Part shown: positions 25,567-35,860 of the stretch, piece by piece
How positions within the stretch are numbered: the stretch's first letter is position 1
Layout of the letters: every line of letters begins with the position of its first letter
NCBI RefSeq assembly: GCF_001306415.1
Contig: NZ_LDJX01000001.1
Coordinates: 248,001 to 312,000, forward strand
Direction: 5' to 3'
DNA: 64,000 nt
Source: Croceitalea dokdonensis DOKDO 023
GTDB lineage: Bacteria; Bacteroidota; Bacteroidia; Flavobacteriales; Flavobacteriaceae
Program-made: the position numbers and the translations under genes
The notes under the pieces: generated by a model
Databases searched by the model: none
What the model saw: only the letters and a program-made list of their open reading frames with translations
Told to the model about the DNA's origin: nothing

Positions 25567-26619
25567 ATGACATTTAACTTAAACAACATCATAAGGAAAA
25601 ACGTTAGCACCTTAAAACCGTACTCTTCCGCAAGGGACGAGTATGTGGCCACAGGTGCCAACATGGTTTTTTTGGATGCCAATGAAAACCCTAATAATAA
25701 TGGGGTCAACCGTTATCCAGACCCTCACCAACGCAGCCTAAAATCTGCCATAGCGGATATTAAAGGTGTTTCACAGAAGCAGATTTTATTGGGCAACGGT
25801 AGTGACGAGGTTTTGGATTTACTTTTTAGGGCTTTTTGTGAACCCGGAAAAGACCACGTAATTACCTTGCCGCCCACTTACGGCATGTACGGGGTTTTGG
25901 CCAACATCAATGCCGTTGAAAATAGGCAATTGCCATTGACACCGGAGTTTCAGCCAAACTTGGAAGCCATCGAAAAAGCGCAAAGCAGTTCCTCCAAATT
26001 GTTGTTTATCTGTTCTCCGAACAATCCCACGGGAAATCTTTTTAATCAAGCTAAAATAGAATGGATTTTAGCTAATTTTAATGGCCTGGTGGTTATAGAT
26101 GAGGCCTATATTGACTTTGCGGACATCCCTTCTTGGGCAACCCGTCTCCATGAATTTCCCAACTTGGTGGTGATACAGACCCTATCCAAGGCCTATGGCA
26201 TGGCCGCTGTTCGGTTAGGTCTTTGTTTTGCGTCTGAAGCAATCGTTAACGTCCTTAAAAAAATTAAACCGCCTTATAACGTGAATGAACTTACCCAGCA
26301 AAGAGCATTGACCGGGATTTTGGACCAACAAACGGTTCAAGAGCAAATTGGGGAATTGGTGAGGCAAAGAACAGCGCTAGCCAACCAATTGAAAGGCATT
26401 TCTTTTATCCGTAAAATATATCCATCAGAAGCCAATTTTATTCTCATAAAAGTGGATGACGCCGATTTGCGTTATCGTCAATTGATGGAAAACGGCATTG
26501 TAGTTAGGAACAGAAGTACCCAAACTTTATGTGAAAATACCTTACGACTAACAGTGGGCACAACGCAAGAAAACAAAAAGTTAGTAAACGTATTAACCAA
26601 TATCATGAAAGATGGCTAA
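25567..26619 (+). CDS. hisC: Histidinol-phosphate aminotransferase
   Basis: HisC is a PLP-dependent class I/II aminotransferase that converts imidazole acetol-phosphate to histidinol phosphate. The 350-residue protein shows [18 protein letters not shown] (family N-terminal block), [16 protein letters not shown] for cofactor phosphate binding, [18 protein letters not shown] with the PLP-contacting Asp, and [14 protein letters not shown] with the Schiff-base Lys. Its stop codon overlaps the start of hisB (8 bases), indicating translational coupling. Confidence 0.96.
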   Translation: MTFNLNNIIRKNVSTLKPYSSARDEYVATGANMVFLDANENPNNNGVNRYPDPHQRSLKSAIADIKGVSQKQILLGNGSDEVLDLLFRAFCEPGKDHVITLPPTYGMYGVLANINAVENRQLPLTPEFQPNLEAIEKAQSSSSKLLFICSPNNPTGNLFNQAKIEWILANFNGLVVIDEAYIDFADIPSWATRLHEFPNLVVIQTLSKAYGMAAVRLGLCFASEAIVNVLKKIKPPYNVNELTQQRALTGILDQQTVQEQIGELVRQRTALANQLKGISFIRKIYPSEANFILIKVDDADLRYRQLMENGIVVRNRSTQTLCENTLRLTVGTTQENKKLVNVLTNIMKDG

Positions 26620-27790
26620 CGATAAACAAAAATCGTTCCCTATGAAAGCGCAGGGCAAACGTGTTCTTTTTATAGACAGGGATGGCACACTGGCCATAGA
26701 ACCGCCTTTGGACTATCAATTGGACAGTTTTGAAAAACTGGAATTTTATCCAAAGGTATTTACCTATTTGGGCAAGATTGCCAGAGAATTGGATTTTGAG
26801 TTGGTCATGGTGACCAACCAAGATGGTTTGGGTACGGATGGTTTTCCGGAAGATACCTTTTGGCCCGTTCATAATTTTATGTTGACCTCTTTTCACAATG
26901 AGGGTGTGGACTTTAGTGAGGTGCTGATTGACAGAACTTTCCCCAAAGACAATGCACCTACACGTAAACCAAGGACCGGATTGCTACAACGATTTCTGAC
27001 AGAGGAATATGACCTGGCACAAAGTTTTGTGATAGGCGATAGGCTTACAGATATGGAACTTGCCAAGAACTTGGGGGCAAAAGGCATCTTTATCAACGAC
27101 CAAACCCAATTAGGTACCGATGAAATTACGGTAAAGGAGACTGACCTTTCTGACTATATTGTATTGGAAACCAATGATTGGGAAAAAATATATACATTTT
27201 TAAAACTTTCAGATCGTGTAGGAAAAACACATCGGAAGACCAAAGAGACCGATGTACGTATTGAAGTAGACCTGGATGGTACGGGGAAGGCCAATATCAA
27301 TACGGGGCTTGCCTTTTTTGACCATATGTTAGACCAAATAGCGCGTCATGGGCAGATGGATCTGGCCATACAGGTTGATGGGGATTTGGAAGTGGACGAA
27401 CACCATACCATAGAGGATACCGCAATTGCCCTTGGCGAAGTTTTTACCAAGGCCTTGGGAAATAAATTGGGAATTGAACGATACGGTTTTTGCTTGCCCA
27501 TGGATGATTGCCTAGCGCAGGTCGCCATTGATTTTGGTGGTAGAAACTGGCTGGTCTGGGATGCGGAGTTTAAGCGGGAAAAAGTGGGAGATATGCCTAC
27601 CGAAATGTTCCTGCATTTTTTTAAGTCCTTTAGTGATGGAGCCAAGGCTAATCTAAATATAAGTGCTAAAGGAACCAATGAACACCATAAAATCGAAGCT
27701 ATTTTTAAGGCATTTGCCAAAGCCATTAAAATGGCCGTAAAGAGGGATGTGGAAAAAATGGTGTTACCATCAACCAAAGGACTCTTATAA
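26612..27790 (+). CDS. hisB: Bifunctional histidinol-phosphatase / imidazoleglycerol-phosphate dehydratase
   Basis: The 392-residue fusion carries two pathway steps. The N-terminal HAD-type phosphatase (about 15-190) has the nucleophile motif [22 protein letters not shown] and later [14 protein letters not shown]. The C-terminal IGP dehydratase (about 200-392) has the manganese-binding repeats [27 protein letters not shown] and [15 protein letters not shown]. This bifunctional form is shared with enterobacteria and common in Bacteroidota. ATG 26612 overlaps hisC; ATG 26642 is a possible alternative start. It shares one base (TAATG) with hisH. Confidence 0.96.
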   Translation: MANDKQKSFPMKAQGKRVLFIDRDGTLAIEPPLDYQLDSFEKLEFYPKVFTYLGKIARELDFELVMVTNQDGLGTDGFPEDTFWPVHNFMLTSFHNEGVDFSEVLIDRTFPKDNAPTRKPRTGLLQRFLTEEYDLAQSFVIGDRLTDMELAKNLGAKGIFINDQTQLGTDEITVKETDLSDYIVLETNDWEKIYTFLKLSDRVGKTHRKTKETDVRIEVDLDGTGKANINTGLAFFDHMLDQIARHGQMDLAIQVDGDLEVDEHHTIEDTAIALGEVFTKALGNKLGIERYGFCLPMDDCLAQVAIDFGGRNWLVWDAEFKREKVGDMPTEMFLHFFKSFSDGAKANLNISAKGTNEHHKIEAIFKAFAKAIKMAVKRDVEKMVLPSTKGLL

Positions 27791-28368
27791 TGAAGTTGGT
27801 TATTATAGACTATGGCGCAGGCAACATCCAGAGCATTAAGTTTGCTTTTCAAAGATTGGGTATTGAAGCAGTGTTGAGCAATGATGCCCAAGAGATTTCA
27901 AAGGCGGACAAAGTTATTTTTCCAGGAGTGGGAGAGGCCAGTACTGCCATGGCCAAATTACGGGAAAGTGGACTGCAAGATGTTATTACGGATTTAAGCC
28001 AGCCGGTTCTGGGGATTTGTCTAGGGATGCAGCTCATGTGTAATTCCTCTAAAGAGGGCAACACCAAAGGACTTGGTATTTTTAATGTTGACGTCGTGAA
28101 ATTTAAGGCTGCGGTAAAAGTGCCACAGATTGGATGGAATAGGATTGAAAACCTTGAGGGAGAATTGTTTAAAGGGCTTCAAGAAGATTATATTTATTTG
28201 GTTCATAGTTTTTATGCACCAAAGAGCAATGAAACTATTGCCACATGCACTTATGGAGAGGCATATAGTGCTGCCCTACAAAAAGATAATTTTTATGGCG
28301 TACAGTTTCACCCAGAAAAGTCCGGGGATTATGGGGCCAAAATCTTAAAAAATTTTTTGGACTTATGA
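27790..28368 (+). CDS. hisH: Imidazole glycerol phosphate synthase, glutaminase subunit
   Basis: HisH hydrolyses glutamine and channels ammonia to HisF. The 192-residue class I amidotransferase has the nucleophile Cys in [10 protein letters not shown], the oxyanion region [10 protein letters not shown] and [11 protein letters not shown], and the His/Glu pair in [10 protein letters not shown]. It overlaps hisB by one base at its start (TAATG) and hisA by four bases at its end (ATGA), so all three are translationally coupled. Its partner hisF lies 1.5 kb downstream, after hisA and a DinB-like gene. Confidence 0.96.
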   Translation: MKLVIIDYGAGNIQSIKFAFQRLGIEAVLSNDAQEISKADKVIFPGVGEASTAMAKLRESGLQDVITDLSQPVLGICLGMQLMCNSSKEGNTKGLGIFNVDVVKFKAAVKVPQIGWNRIENLEGELFKGLQEDYIYLVHSFYAPKSNETIATCTYGEAYSAALQKDNFYGVQFHPEKSGDYGAKILKNFLDL

Positions 28369-29135
28369 GAATAATACCTGCCATAGACATCATAGAGGGC
28401 AAATGTGTGCGCTTATCCAAAGGGGATTATGCCACTAAGAAAATTTATAATGAAGACCCGCTGGAGGTGGCCAAGTCGTTTGAGGACCACGGGATACGCC
28501 ATTTGCATTTGGTAGATTTGGATGGGGCCAAATCAAAACATATCGTTAACCATAAAGTCTTGGAACGGATTGCCTCAAAAACCACTTTGGAAATAGATTT
28601 CGGTGGGGGACTAAAAACCGATAAGGATTTGCATATTGCCTTTGAAAGCGGTGCCAAACAAATAACGGGTGGCAGTATTGCCGTAAAGGACAAAGAAACC
28701 TTTACCCGCTGGATAGCGCAATATGGCAGTGATAAAATTATTCTTGGGGCCGATGCACTGAACGAAAAAATAGCGGTATCGGGCTGGCAGGAAGCATCGG
28801 AATTGGAATTGATTCCTTTTGTTAAGGCTTATCAGGAAAAGGGCATTAATTATGTGATTTGTACAGATATTTCCAAGGATGGGATGTTAGAGGGGCCAGC
28901 GTTTTCGCTTTATCAAAAACTATTGGAACAAACCATGGTCCATAAAACAAAGGTAACGGGTGCCGGCGTAGAGGATTACCGGGAAATAGGAATTGGTTTA
29001 ATTGCCAGCGGTGGAATTTCTGCCTTTGACCAACTACCACAATTAAAGGAATTGGGTTGTGAGGGCGTCATCATAGGTAAGGCTATTTATGAGAATAAAA
29101 TAAGTTTAAAGCAATTGGAAGAATTCGCCTTTTAG
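28365..29135 (+). CDS. hisA: ProFAR isomerase (phosphoribosylformimino AICAR-P isomerase)
   Basis: HisA isomerises ProFAR to PRFAR and is a (beta/alpha)8 barrel with internal two-fold symmetry. The 256-residue protein shows the catalytic Asp in [15 protein letters not shown] and the second in [13 protein letters not shown], with two phosphate loops [10 protein letters not shown] and [12 protein letters not shown] short insertion near residues 205-215 ([15 protein letters not shown]) is unusual relative to the compact barrel but does not disturb motifs. It overlaps hisH by 4 bases and ends one base before the DinB-like gene. Confidence 0.95.
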   Translation: MRIIPAIDIIEGKCVRLSKGDYATKKIYNEDPLEVAKSFEDHGIRHLHLVDLDGAKSKHIVNHKVLERIASKTTLEIDFGGGLKTDKDLHIAFESGAKQITGGSIAVKDKETFTRWIAQYGSDKIILGADALNEKIAVSGWQEASELELIPFVKAYQEKGINYVICTDISKDGMLEGPAFSLYQKLLEQTMVHKTKVTGAGVEDYREIGIGLIASGGISAFDQLPQLKELGCEGVIIGKAIYENKISLKQLEEFAF

Positions 29136-29136
29136 A

Positions 29137-29655
29137 ATGGACAAATTAACACATTTTCAGGAGGAACTTATAGCGCATTGCCACTACCGCATGGATGAAA
29201 GTCTGCGCATGTTACGCATTTCGCTTTCAACACTAACAGAGGATGAAGTTTGGCAAAAACCAAACGCTTCCCTAAACAGTGTTGGTAATTTGGTGCTTCA
29301 CCTTTGTGGCAATATGAGGCAGTACGGAATTGCATCCTTAACGGAAATGGAAGACAACCGGAACCGAGATATAGAGTTCTCCACAACCGGTGGTTATGAC
29401 AAAACAGGCTTGCTCAAACAATTGGAAACCACGGTCACAGAGGTCAAACAAGTAATTTCGGCCACTACGGTAGAACGTTTTTTGCAAAAACAAAAAGTGC
29501 AGGGTTTTGAATTTAGCGGTATTGGCAATTGTATTCACCTAGTGGAACACTTGTCTTACCATACCGGGCAAATTGCTTTTTGGGCAAAATTGCTCAAGAA
29601 TAAGCAGCTTGGCTTTTATGCGGGAGTTGATTTGAATAAAAAAAATGTAACCTAA
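29137..29655 (+). CDS. DinB/DUF1572-like four-helix protein inside the his operon
   Basis: The 172-residue protein resembles the DinB/YfiT-like superfamily of putative metal-dependent thiol-transfer enzymes (DUF1572 group). The His ligands expected for the metal site are visible: GNLVLHLCGNMRQY and VEHLSYHTGQIAFW, with EVWQKPNASLNSVGN before them. The function is not known; members are linked to bacillithiol, mycothiol or similar cofactors, and nothing here ties it to histidine synthesis chemistry. It begins one base after hisA, so it is surely co-transcribed, and hisF follows after a 228-base gap. Confidence 0.82.
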   Translation: MDKLTHFQEELIAHCHYRMDESLRMLRISLSTLTEDEVWQKPNASLNSVGNLVLHLCGNMRQYGIASLTEMEDNRNRDIEFSTTGGYDKTGLLKQLETTVTEVKQVISATTVERFLQKQKVQGFEFSGIGNCIHLVEHLSYHTGQIAFWAKLLKNKQLGFYAGVDLNKKNVT

Positions 29656-29883
29656 GGCCGAACCCGTTTTAGGTTAGGATGCGGGATGCGGTTTAAATTG
29701 GAGTATGGAATGACTTACAGGAATAGCACTACTTTGCATATAGACCGATTGGGAAATGAAAAGAACTAAAAAATTGCTGCTAGAATTGAAAAACCAATTT
29801 AATCAAGCAAAAAATGTCAACCATGGAAACCTTAAATCACCAATTTGAAAAGGTTTCAAAACACGTAGGGAATAACAAAAGCT

Positions 29884-30639
29884 ATGTTAACAAAAAGAAT
29901 TATACCCTGTTTGGACATTAAGGACGGCAGGACTGTGAAGGGAGTTAATTTTGTGCACCTTCGGGATGCTGGGGACCCAGTGGAACTTGCTCAACGGTAT
30001 GCCTCTGAAGGGGCAGATGAGCTTGTGTTTTTGGATATTTCAGCTACGGAGCAGAAAAGAAAGACCCTGGCAGCCTTGGTGTATCGTGTTGCTGAAAAAT
30101 TGAATATTCCCTTTACAGTGGGTGGTGGTATATCTTCCGTTGCAGATGTGGATATCCTACTAAAAAATGGGGCAGATAAGGTTTCGGTGAATTCTTCCGC
30201 TGTAAAACGTCCAGCTTTGATCAATGAACTTGTCGCCAAGTTTGGATCCCAATGTATTGTGGTGGCCATTGACGCCAAGGAAATTGAAGGGGAATGGATG
30301 GTTCATTTGGTAGGAGGCAAGGTGCCTACCAAAATTAAGTTATTTGATTGGGCCAAAGAGGTTGCATCCCGTGGAGCGGGGGAAATCTTGTTTACCAGTA
30401 TGGATCATGATGGTACCAAAGAGGGCTTTGCCAATGATACCCTGGCCAGATTGTGCTCATTGGTAAACATTCCCATCATTGCTTCTGGCGGTGCCGGCAG
30501 TATGACCCACTTTGAGGAAGCCTTTTCCCTAGGAAAAGCTGACGCTTCCCTTGCGGCTAGTGTTTTCCATTTTAAGGAAATTGAAATTGTGGAATTAAAG
30601 CAGCGGTTAAAGGACCAAGGTATACCCGTTAGGTTGTAG
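29884..30639 (+). CDS. hisF: Imidazole glycerol phosphate synthase, cyclase subunit
   Basis: HisF uses ammonia from HisH to convert PRFAR to imidazole glycerol phosphate and AICAR. The 251-residue barrel shows the catalytic Asp in [17 protein letters not shown], the second Asp in [12 protein letters not shown], and the phosphate loops [11 protein letters not shown] and [11 protein letters not shown]. It is separated from the DinB-like gene by 228 bases that contain no clear promoter or terminator. Confidence 0.96.
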   Translation: MLTKRIIPCLDIKDGRTVKGVNFVHLRDAGDPVELAQRYASEGADELVFLDISATEQKRKTLAALVYRVAEKLNIPFTVGGGISSVADVDILLKNGADKVSVNSSAVKRPALINELVAKFGSQCIVVAIDAKEIEGEWMVHLVGGKVPTKIKLFDWAKEVASRGAGEILFTSMDHDGTKEGFANDTLARLCSLVNIPIIASGGAGSMTHFEEAFSLGKADASLAASVFHFKEIEIVELKQRLKDQGIPVRL

Positions 30640-30759
30640 TTTTGGGTAAACCCAAGAGGTTTTTGTTTGCATAAAAATACCATTGCCCAAAACGGTTATT
30701 ATCATGAAGTGATATTGATTTTTGGGCTGATTAAGAGGATTAATAAAAAATGATAATAT

Positions 30760-31374
30760 ATGAGGTTGGATTTTAGCACGCCGGCATGGGAAAAATTGGA
30801 ACAGGGATTGGTACCGGCAATCATCCAGGATGCCACTACCAAAAGCGTGTTGATGCTAGGATATATGAATGCCCAGGCCCTAGATAAAACATTAAAGCTT
30901 AAAAAGGTGACTTTCTTTAGTCGTAGCAAACAAAGACTTTGGACCAAGGGCGAGGAGAGCGGTAATTTTTTAAACTTGGTCAGTATTAAGAACGATTGTG
31001 ATAAGGACACCCTATTGGTGAGCGTAAATCCAACTGGGCCTACCTGCCACAAAGGGTCGGATACCTGTTGGAACGAGGAAAACAGCGGACGCTTTGGGTT
31101 TTTTGGGGAGCTGGAAAAAACCATTGCGTCCCGAAAAGCGAATCAAGATGATGATAACAGCTATGTAGCTTCCCTATTTAGAAAGGGCATCAATAAAATA
31201 GCCCAAAAGGTGGGCGAAGAAGCCGTGGAAACCGTTATTGAAGCCAAAGATGATAATGATACCTTATTTCTGAACGAAAGCGCCGATCTGTTGTTTCATT
31301 ATTTAATATTGTTACAAGCAAAGGGTTTTAGTCTAAAGGATATAGAAGCTACGCTACTGGAACGAAAGAAATAG
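30760..31374 (+). CDS. hisIE: Bifunctional phosphoribosyl-AMP cyclohydrolase / phosphoribosyl-ATP pyrophosphatase
   Basis: Two consecutive early steps of the pathway in one 204-residue protein. HisI (about 1-110) shows LMLGYMNAQALDKT, FFSRSKQRLWTKGEESGN, and the metal-binding CHKGSDTCW; HisE (about 120-204) shows YVASLFRKGINKIAQKVGEE followed by AVETVIEAKD and the DLLFHYLILL helix. It is the last gene of the operon, 120 bases after hisF, and is followed by a hairpin. Confidence 0.95.
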   Translation: MRLDFSTPAWEKLEQGLVPAIIQDATTKSVLMLGYMNAQALDKTLKLKKVTFFSRSKQRLWTKGEESGNFLNLVSIKNDCDKDTLLVSVNPTGPTCHKGSDTCWNEENSGRFGFFGELEKTIASRKANQDDDNSYVASLFRKGINKIAQKVGEEAVETVIEAKDDNDTLFLNESADLLFHYLILLQAKGFSLKDIEATLLERKK

Positions 31375-31424
31375 GCACATGAAGTGATACACTTTATTTG
31401 ATGGTTTGGCAGTGTGTTTTAGTT

Positions 31425-31450
31425 ACCAAAGCCCTAGGTACGGCTTTGGT
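31425..31450. terminator. Hairpin at the end of the his operon
   Basis: ACCAAAGCC (31425-31433) pairs perfectly with GGCTTTGGT (31442-31450) over an 8-base loop. It sits between the convergent hisIE and DUF1853 genes, so it may stop both. The T-run is short. Confidence 0.55.
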
Positions 31451-31519
31451 TTAAAAGCTATTTTATTTTTGTGGTTTTCCTAGTTGAAAATGAAGACTTT
31501 TATGGTTAAGGACTTCTGC

Positions 31520-32326
31520 CTACCACCAAACCACAAATATTTTGCGAAGGCTTCCATCCGGTTTCTTCATCCAGAGCATCGGGGCATTTTCACGTATCAT
31601 TCGCAGATTAATTTCCATCAAGGTTTCAAAATGCGAAAGGTAGGTTCTGTTTGGTACTGGGGAAATTACCCATTCCCTCTTGAAGGGAATGTAGTATTGA
31701 GCGTCTGCAAACTCTTTTTTCTTAAAGGCATCAAACGGTAACCAATTGCCTACAAAACAGTTGGTGTTCAAAGGCCTAATTTTTGGGGTAACCTCTCCAT
31801 AGGGTGTAAACAACTGTGCCTTAAAGCAAGCATTTTGATGGACGGATGCCGCACTAATGCCTAATTGCCGCAGCATCTTATCTACTGGGGCACTAAATAA
31901 CAACGGAAATTGCTTATCCCTTAACTTATCCAACTTGGAAAAAAACATATCCCGTCTATTTGGGCCCATTAACCGGTGAATAGGTTCCGTGATATTGGGG
32001 TTGACAATATAGAATTTATAGGTCAGTTCTACGTGGTGAACGGCTTGGGTGCGCCTATTTTTTAAAATAAAGTCAAGTTCTCCCAATCTTGTCTTACCAT
32101 GGTCTACCAAAATGTTTTTGGACAGTACTTCCCAGGTCTGGGAGTACTGTAATAGCTGTTCAAAAACATATTCCATTTGGTGGCCCAATCGTAATTTTTC
32201 CGGTATGGGATACGGCAGGAAATTTCCCAGATGTACCTCCGGAAAGTTAAATTGGGAGATTCCAAACTGTTCTTTGGTCCACAGTGGATGTGTTTGGTAA
32301 AAGCCTTGGCAAAGTTCCTTTTCCAT
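31520..32326 (-). CDS. DUF1853-family protein
   Basis: The 268-residue protein belongs to DUF1853, of unknown function. Family marks are LRLGHQMEYVFEQLL near the N-terminus, GELDFILKNRRTQAVHHVEL, which looks like a PD-(D/E)xK nuclease-type core (E...D...E-x-K-like arrangement around the strand pair), and MGPNRRDMFFSKLDKLRDKQ. A nuclease-like fold is inference from the pattern only. It is convergent with hisIE and lies downstream of fhs on the same strand, 80 bases away. Confidence 0.8.
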   Translation of the reverse strand: MEKELCQGFYQTHPLWTKEQFGISQFNFPEVHLGNFLPYPIPEKLRLGHQMEYVFEQLLQYSQTWEVLSKNILVDHGKTRLGELDFILKNRRTQAVHHVELTYKFYIVNPNITEPIHRLMGPNRRDMFFSKLDKLRDKQFPLLFSAPVDKMLRQLGISAASVHQNACFKAQLFTPYGEVTPKIRPLNTNCFVGNWLPFDAFKKKEFADAQYYIPFKREWVISPVPNRTYLSHFETLMEINLRMIRENAPMLWMKKPDGSLRKIFVVWW

Positions 32327-32406
32327 TACAAAGATCCTGATTTTTATGCCTCTTTCTGTCTTTTGCCGTAATTAAGTCGCAGGCCTGCTTAACCTTGCGG
32401 ACCAGT

Positions 32407-34074
32407 TTAAAACAACCCGCTGATTACCCCATCTTTGTCAATATCAATGTGCTCAGAAGCAGGATGTGCCGGTAATCCGGGCATTCTCATAATGTTTCCT
32501 GTGATGGGAACCAAAAAGCCTGCGCCAGCGGCAATCTCAATTTGACGGACGGTTATCATAAAATCCTTTGGCCTACCCAATAACTTGGGATTGTCAGAAA
32601 GGGATTTTTGGGTTTTGGCGATACAAATGGCCAAATGTTCCAGTCCTAAGTCGGCAATTTTTTTTAAATCTTGTTTGGCCTGTGCGGTATAATCTACGTG
32701 TTTGGCCCCGTATATCTTTTTGGCTATGGTTTCTATTTTTTCTTTTACCGGGCTTTTCCAGTCATACATTGGGGTAAAGGGTTGGTGGGCTGCATCCGCA
32801 ATATCAATTACTTTTTGCGCCAAATCCAAAGCGCCGTTACCTCCTTGTTCCCAAACATTGGCAATGGCCACAGCCACGCCCAATTTCTTGGCCGTAGCTT
32901 GTATAACGGCTATTTCTTCATCACTGTCCGTTAGGAATTTATTGATGGCAATAATGGGGGTTACGTTAAATTGTTTGATGTTTTCTAGGTGCTTTTCCAA
33001 GTTGGGCATCCCTTTTCTCAACACCTCCGAATCGGGAGACTTTAAATCGGACAAAGCAGCGCCACCATGATACTTTAAGGCTCTTATCGTGGTGGTTAAC
33101 ACCACTACACTGGGAGAAATACCAGCACTTTGGCATTTAATGTCAAAGAATTTTTCTGCTCCAAGGTCAAAACCAAATCCGGCCTCAGTGACCACATAGT
33201 CAGACAAGGTCATTCCCATCCTTGTGGCGATGACGGAGTTGGTGCCTTGTGCAATATTTGCAAATGGGCCACCGTGAATAATAGCTGGGTTGCCTTCCAT
33301 GGTCTGCACTAAATTTGGCTTTACCGCATCTTTCAGAAGAGCGGTCATAGCTCCCTGAGCCTTTAAATCCTTGGCATAAATAGGTTGTTTGTCAAAAGTA
33401 TAGCCAATAAAGATGTTACCCAACCTTGTTTTTAAATCCAGAAGGTCTTCAGCCAAACATAAAATGGCCATGATTTCTGAGGCAGCGGTAATGTCAAACC
33501 CAGTTTCTCGTGGAATTCCGGAACCCGTGCCACCAAGCCCAACGATAATGTTACGCAGGGAACGATCGTTCATATCCACTACGCGTTTCCAAGAAATTGT
33601 CCTAGGGTCTAGTTGAAGTGTATTGGTTTTACTCTGAATATTGTTGTCAATAAGCGCAGCTAAAAGATTATGCGCCTTTTCAATGGCGGCAAAGTCCCCA
33701 GTAAAGTGCAGGTTAATGTCCTCCATGGGCAATACCTGTGCATGACCCCCACCGGTAGCACCGCCCTTAATACCAAATACAGGGCCAAGAGAAGGCTCCC
33801 TTAGCACCACGGTAGTTTTTTTTCCAAGCAGATTCAACCCCTCGGTCAGACCAATGGACATGGTAGTTTTTCCCTCTCCGGCCGGTGTAGGGGATATGGC
33901 CGACACCAGTACTAATTTGGCCTTGGCGGCTTGTGTTTTGTCAATTAGATTAAGTGGCAGTTTTGCCTTGGATTTGCCGTAGGGCTCTAGGCTATGCTGC
34001 GGAATTCCTAATTTGGCTGCAATCTCTGCTATAGGTTTTAGGGACGCCTTTCTGGCAATTTCTAAATCGGTCAT
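32407..34074 (-). CDS. fhs: Formate-tetrahydrofolate ligase
   Basis: Fhs makes 10-formyl-THF from formate, THF and ATP, feeding purine synthesis and one-carbon metabolism. The 555-residue length is standard. The nucleotide-binding loop reads SPTPAGEGKTTMSIG, followed by LREPSLGPVFGIKGGATGGG, which is highly conserved, and later HGGPFANIAQGTNS and EAGFGFDLGAEKF. The C-terminal MPGLPAHPASEHIDID is also typical. It is preceded by the LpxL-like gene with only 30 bases between, suggesting co-transcription without an obvious functional link. Confidence 0.96.
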   Translation of the reverse strand: MTDLEIARKASLKPIAEIAAKLGIPQHSLEPYGKSKAKLPLNLIDKTQAAKAKLVLVSAISPTPAGEGKTTMSIGLTEGLNLLGKKTTVVLREPSLGPVFGIKGGATGGGHAQVLPMEDINLHFTGDFAAIEKAHNLLAALIDNNIQSKTNTLQLDPRTISWKRVVDMNDRSLRNIIVGLGGTGSGIPRETGFDITAASEIMAILCLAEDLLDLKTRLGNIFIGYTFDKQPIYAKDLKAQGAMTALLKDAVKPNLVQTMEGNPAIIHGGPFANIAQGTNSVIATRMGMTLSDYVVTEAGFGFDLGAEKFFDIKCQSAGISPSVVVLTTTIRALKYHGGAALSDLKSPDSEVLRKGMPNLEKHLENIKQFNVTPIIAINKFLTDSDEEIAVIQATAKKLGVAVAIANVWEQGGNGALDLAQKVIDIADAAHQPFTPMYDWKSPVKEKIETIAKKIYGAKHVDYTAQAKQDLKKIADLGLEHLAICIAKTQKSLSDNPKLLGRPKDFMITVRQIEIAAGAGFLVPITGNIMRMPGLPAHPASEHIDIDKDGVISGLF

Positions 34075-34104
34075 ACTTGTAATTATGGGTTAGGGGTTAT
34101 GGCA

Positions 34105-35007
34105 TCAGTCGGTTTTTGTTACAGCTGTTTGTGGTTCTTTGCCGGCATGTTTCCACCGCTTATGGGTCCAGAAGTAATATTCAGGTTTTTTTCGGATTAC
34201 CTGCTCTAGCGATTTCATAAAATGTTCCGAAATCCCAAAATCCGGTATATTTTTTGGTTCTTCGGTAATAATTTCAAAAGTTGCCTTGTAATATCCTCTT
34301 TTCTTTTTTTCAACCTTTAAAAATATTGGGACCAAATCATGCTCTTTACACATTTTTTCCGCACCCACATGAATGGGTACCCTAACGCCCATAAACTCCA
34401 TCCAGTGCTTTGCTTTGGAGAGCATTGGGGATTGGTCACTTGCTAGGCCTAAAACAAAGGTTTGCCCATTCTCCACCAAATCCGCAATGCGTTGCCTGGA
34501 CTCATAGGTCCTTAACAACGTAGTGCCAAACGTACCACGGATACGTTGTACCAATTTGTCGAAATAAGGGTTTTCTATTTTTTGGTAGATGGCATATGCC
34601 TTTGGATTTAAGCGCACGTTAAGGGCCAACAGCCATTCCCAACTCGCGTAGTGGCCCGCAAAAAGTACGGTGCTCCTTTGTTGGGCGGCCATTTGGTTGA
34701 TGATGTCATGGTTGTGCATCTCAAAACGTTCTTCCATTTGTTTGGCCGTCATCCCCATGGTTTTAATGATCTCTAAGAACACGTCGCACATATGACTGTA
34801 AAATGCTTTTTGAATCCTCATGATATCTTTCCCATCCTTTTCCGGAAATGCGAGTTGCAGATTGGCGTGCACCACTTTTTTTCGATAACCAATGACATGG
34901 AAAAGCAGGTAATACAGGGCATCGGACAGTATATACAGTATAGTGAAAGGTAGGCGGGAAATTATCCACAGTATGGGATAAACCAAGAGATAAACGAGTA
35001 ATTGCAT
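34105..35007 (-). CDS. LpxL/HtrB-like lipid A acyltransferase
   Basis: A 300-residue member of the late acyltransferase family that adds secondary acyl chains to lipid A, or a related lysophospholipid acyltransferase. There is an N-terminal membrane helix (YLLVYPILWIISRLPFTILY) and the active-site block LFAGHYASWEWLLAL, where His and the Glu five residues later fit HX4(D/E). The block GLASDQSPMLSKAKHWMEFMG and PIHVGAEKMCKEHDLVPIFL follow as in the family. It is transcribed towards fhs and diverges from the rhomboid gene, starting 51 bases away. Confidence 0.88.
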   Translation of the reverse strand: MQLLVYLLVYPILWIISRLPFTILYILSDALYYLLFHVIGYRKKVVHANLQLAFPEKDGKDIMRIQKAFYSHMCDVFLEIIKTMGMTAKQMEERFEMHNHDIINQMAAQQRSTVLFAGHYASWEWLLALNVRLNPKAYAIYQKIENPYFDKLVQRIRGTFGTTLLRTYESRQRIADLVENGQTFVLGLASDQSPMLSKAKHWMEFMGVRVPIHVGAEKMCKEHDLVPIFLKVEKKKRGYYKATFEIITEEPKNIPDFGISEHFMKSLEQVIRKKPEYYFWTHKRWKHAGKEPQTAVTKTD

Positions 35008-35058
35008 AGAAAAATCGTGTACACAAATATAGCTATATTTGCAGCCAAATTCTGTCTC

Positions 35059-35712
35059 ATGAATCAGTTAGATATAGTTACTATAGCTTTGATTGCCGCC
35101 AATGCCTTGGCATCATTTAAAGGATTTAACGACAACGGATTCTTTGAGCGTTACAAATTTAGTATTGGGGGAATTAAGGCAGGACAAAAGGACCGTATGA
35201 TATCTTCAGGTTTTTTACATGTAGACCTCTCCCACTTGTTCTTTAATATGTTTACGTTGTATTTTTTTGCACCTGTTATCATAGGCTGGTTTGGTTCCGT
35301 GCAATTTTTGATCATTTACTTCATAAGTCTTTTTACCGGTAGTTTGCTCGCCCTATATTTTCATAAAGATGAACCTTTGTATAGTGCGGTAGGTGCCAGT
35401 GGTGCCGTAACCGGTGTATTGTACGCTGCTATTCTTCTGCAGCCCAATATGCAATTGGGCATCATGTTTATACCCATACCTTTACCAGCTTATGTACTTG
35501 GTATTGGGTATCTATTGTACTCTATTTATGGAATGAAGAGCAGGTTGGGCAATATTGGGCATACGGCACATTTTGGAGGTGCCATTGGGGGATATATGAC
35601 CACCCTCGTCTTTAAGCCAGCACTATTGGTTACGGACACCCTTATGGTCTTGCTATTGGCGTTACCCATTATCATTTTATTTGTGTTGACCAAAATGGGC
35701 AAAATTCATTAG
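35059..35712 (+). CDS. Rhomboid-family intramembrane serine protease
   Basis: The 217-residue polytopic protein has the rhomboid catalytic pair: the nucleophilic Ser near residue 114 in VGASGAVTGVLYA (GxSG) and the His in helix 6 (HTAHFGGAIGGYM). The HVDLSHLFFNMFTLYFF segment is the conserved H/N-containing second helix. Six membrane helices fit the prokaryotic type. Substrates are unknown. I use ATG 35059; the open frame extends upstream to 35002 but that part would overlap the start of the divergent LpxL-like gene and has no rhomboid-like residues. Confidence 0.9.
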   Translation: MNQLDIVTIALIAANALASFKGFNDNGFFERYKFSIGGIKAGQKDRMISSGFLHVDLSHLFFNMFTLYFFAPVIIGWFGSVQFLIIYFISLFTGSLLALYFHKDEPLYSAVGASGAVTGVLYAAILLQPNMQLGIMFIPIPLPAYVLGIGYLLYSIYGMKSRLGNIGHTAHFGGAIGGYMTTLVFKPALLVTDTLMVLLLALPIIILFVLTKMGKIH

Positions 35713-35860
35713 ACTAACTGCTTATTTGTAGGTGATTTCTTATTTTCTGTAAAATATTCTGCTAAAATGAGGTAGTTTGTCGAAATATGGCATTTTTCCT
35801 ACAAGATATTTTAATTCTGCCCGTTCTTTGTAAGTCCCAAATTTAAAAACCTATAATGCT

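Noticed and set aside
29814-29920. Short open frame before hisF (MSTMETLNHQFEKVSKH...)
   Set aside because: It overlaps the hisF start in another frame, has no special codon run and no terminator next to it, so it is not a second leader peptide.
30642-30655. Hairpin TTGGG/CCCAA after hisF as a terminator
   Set aside because: The stem is only 5 bp and hisIE follows in the same direction; too weak to call.
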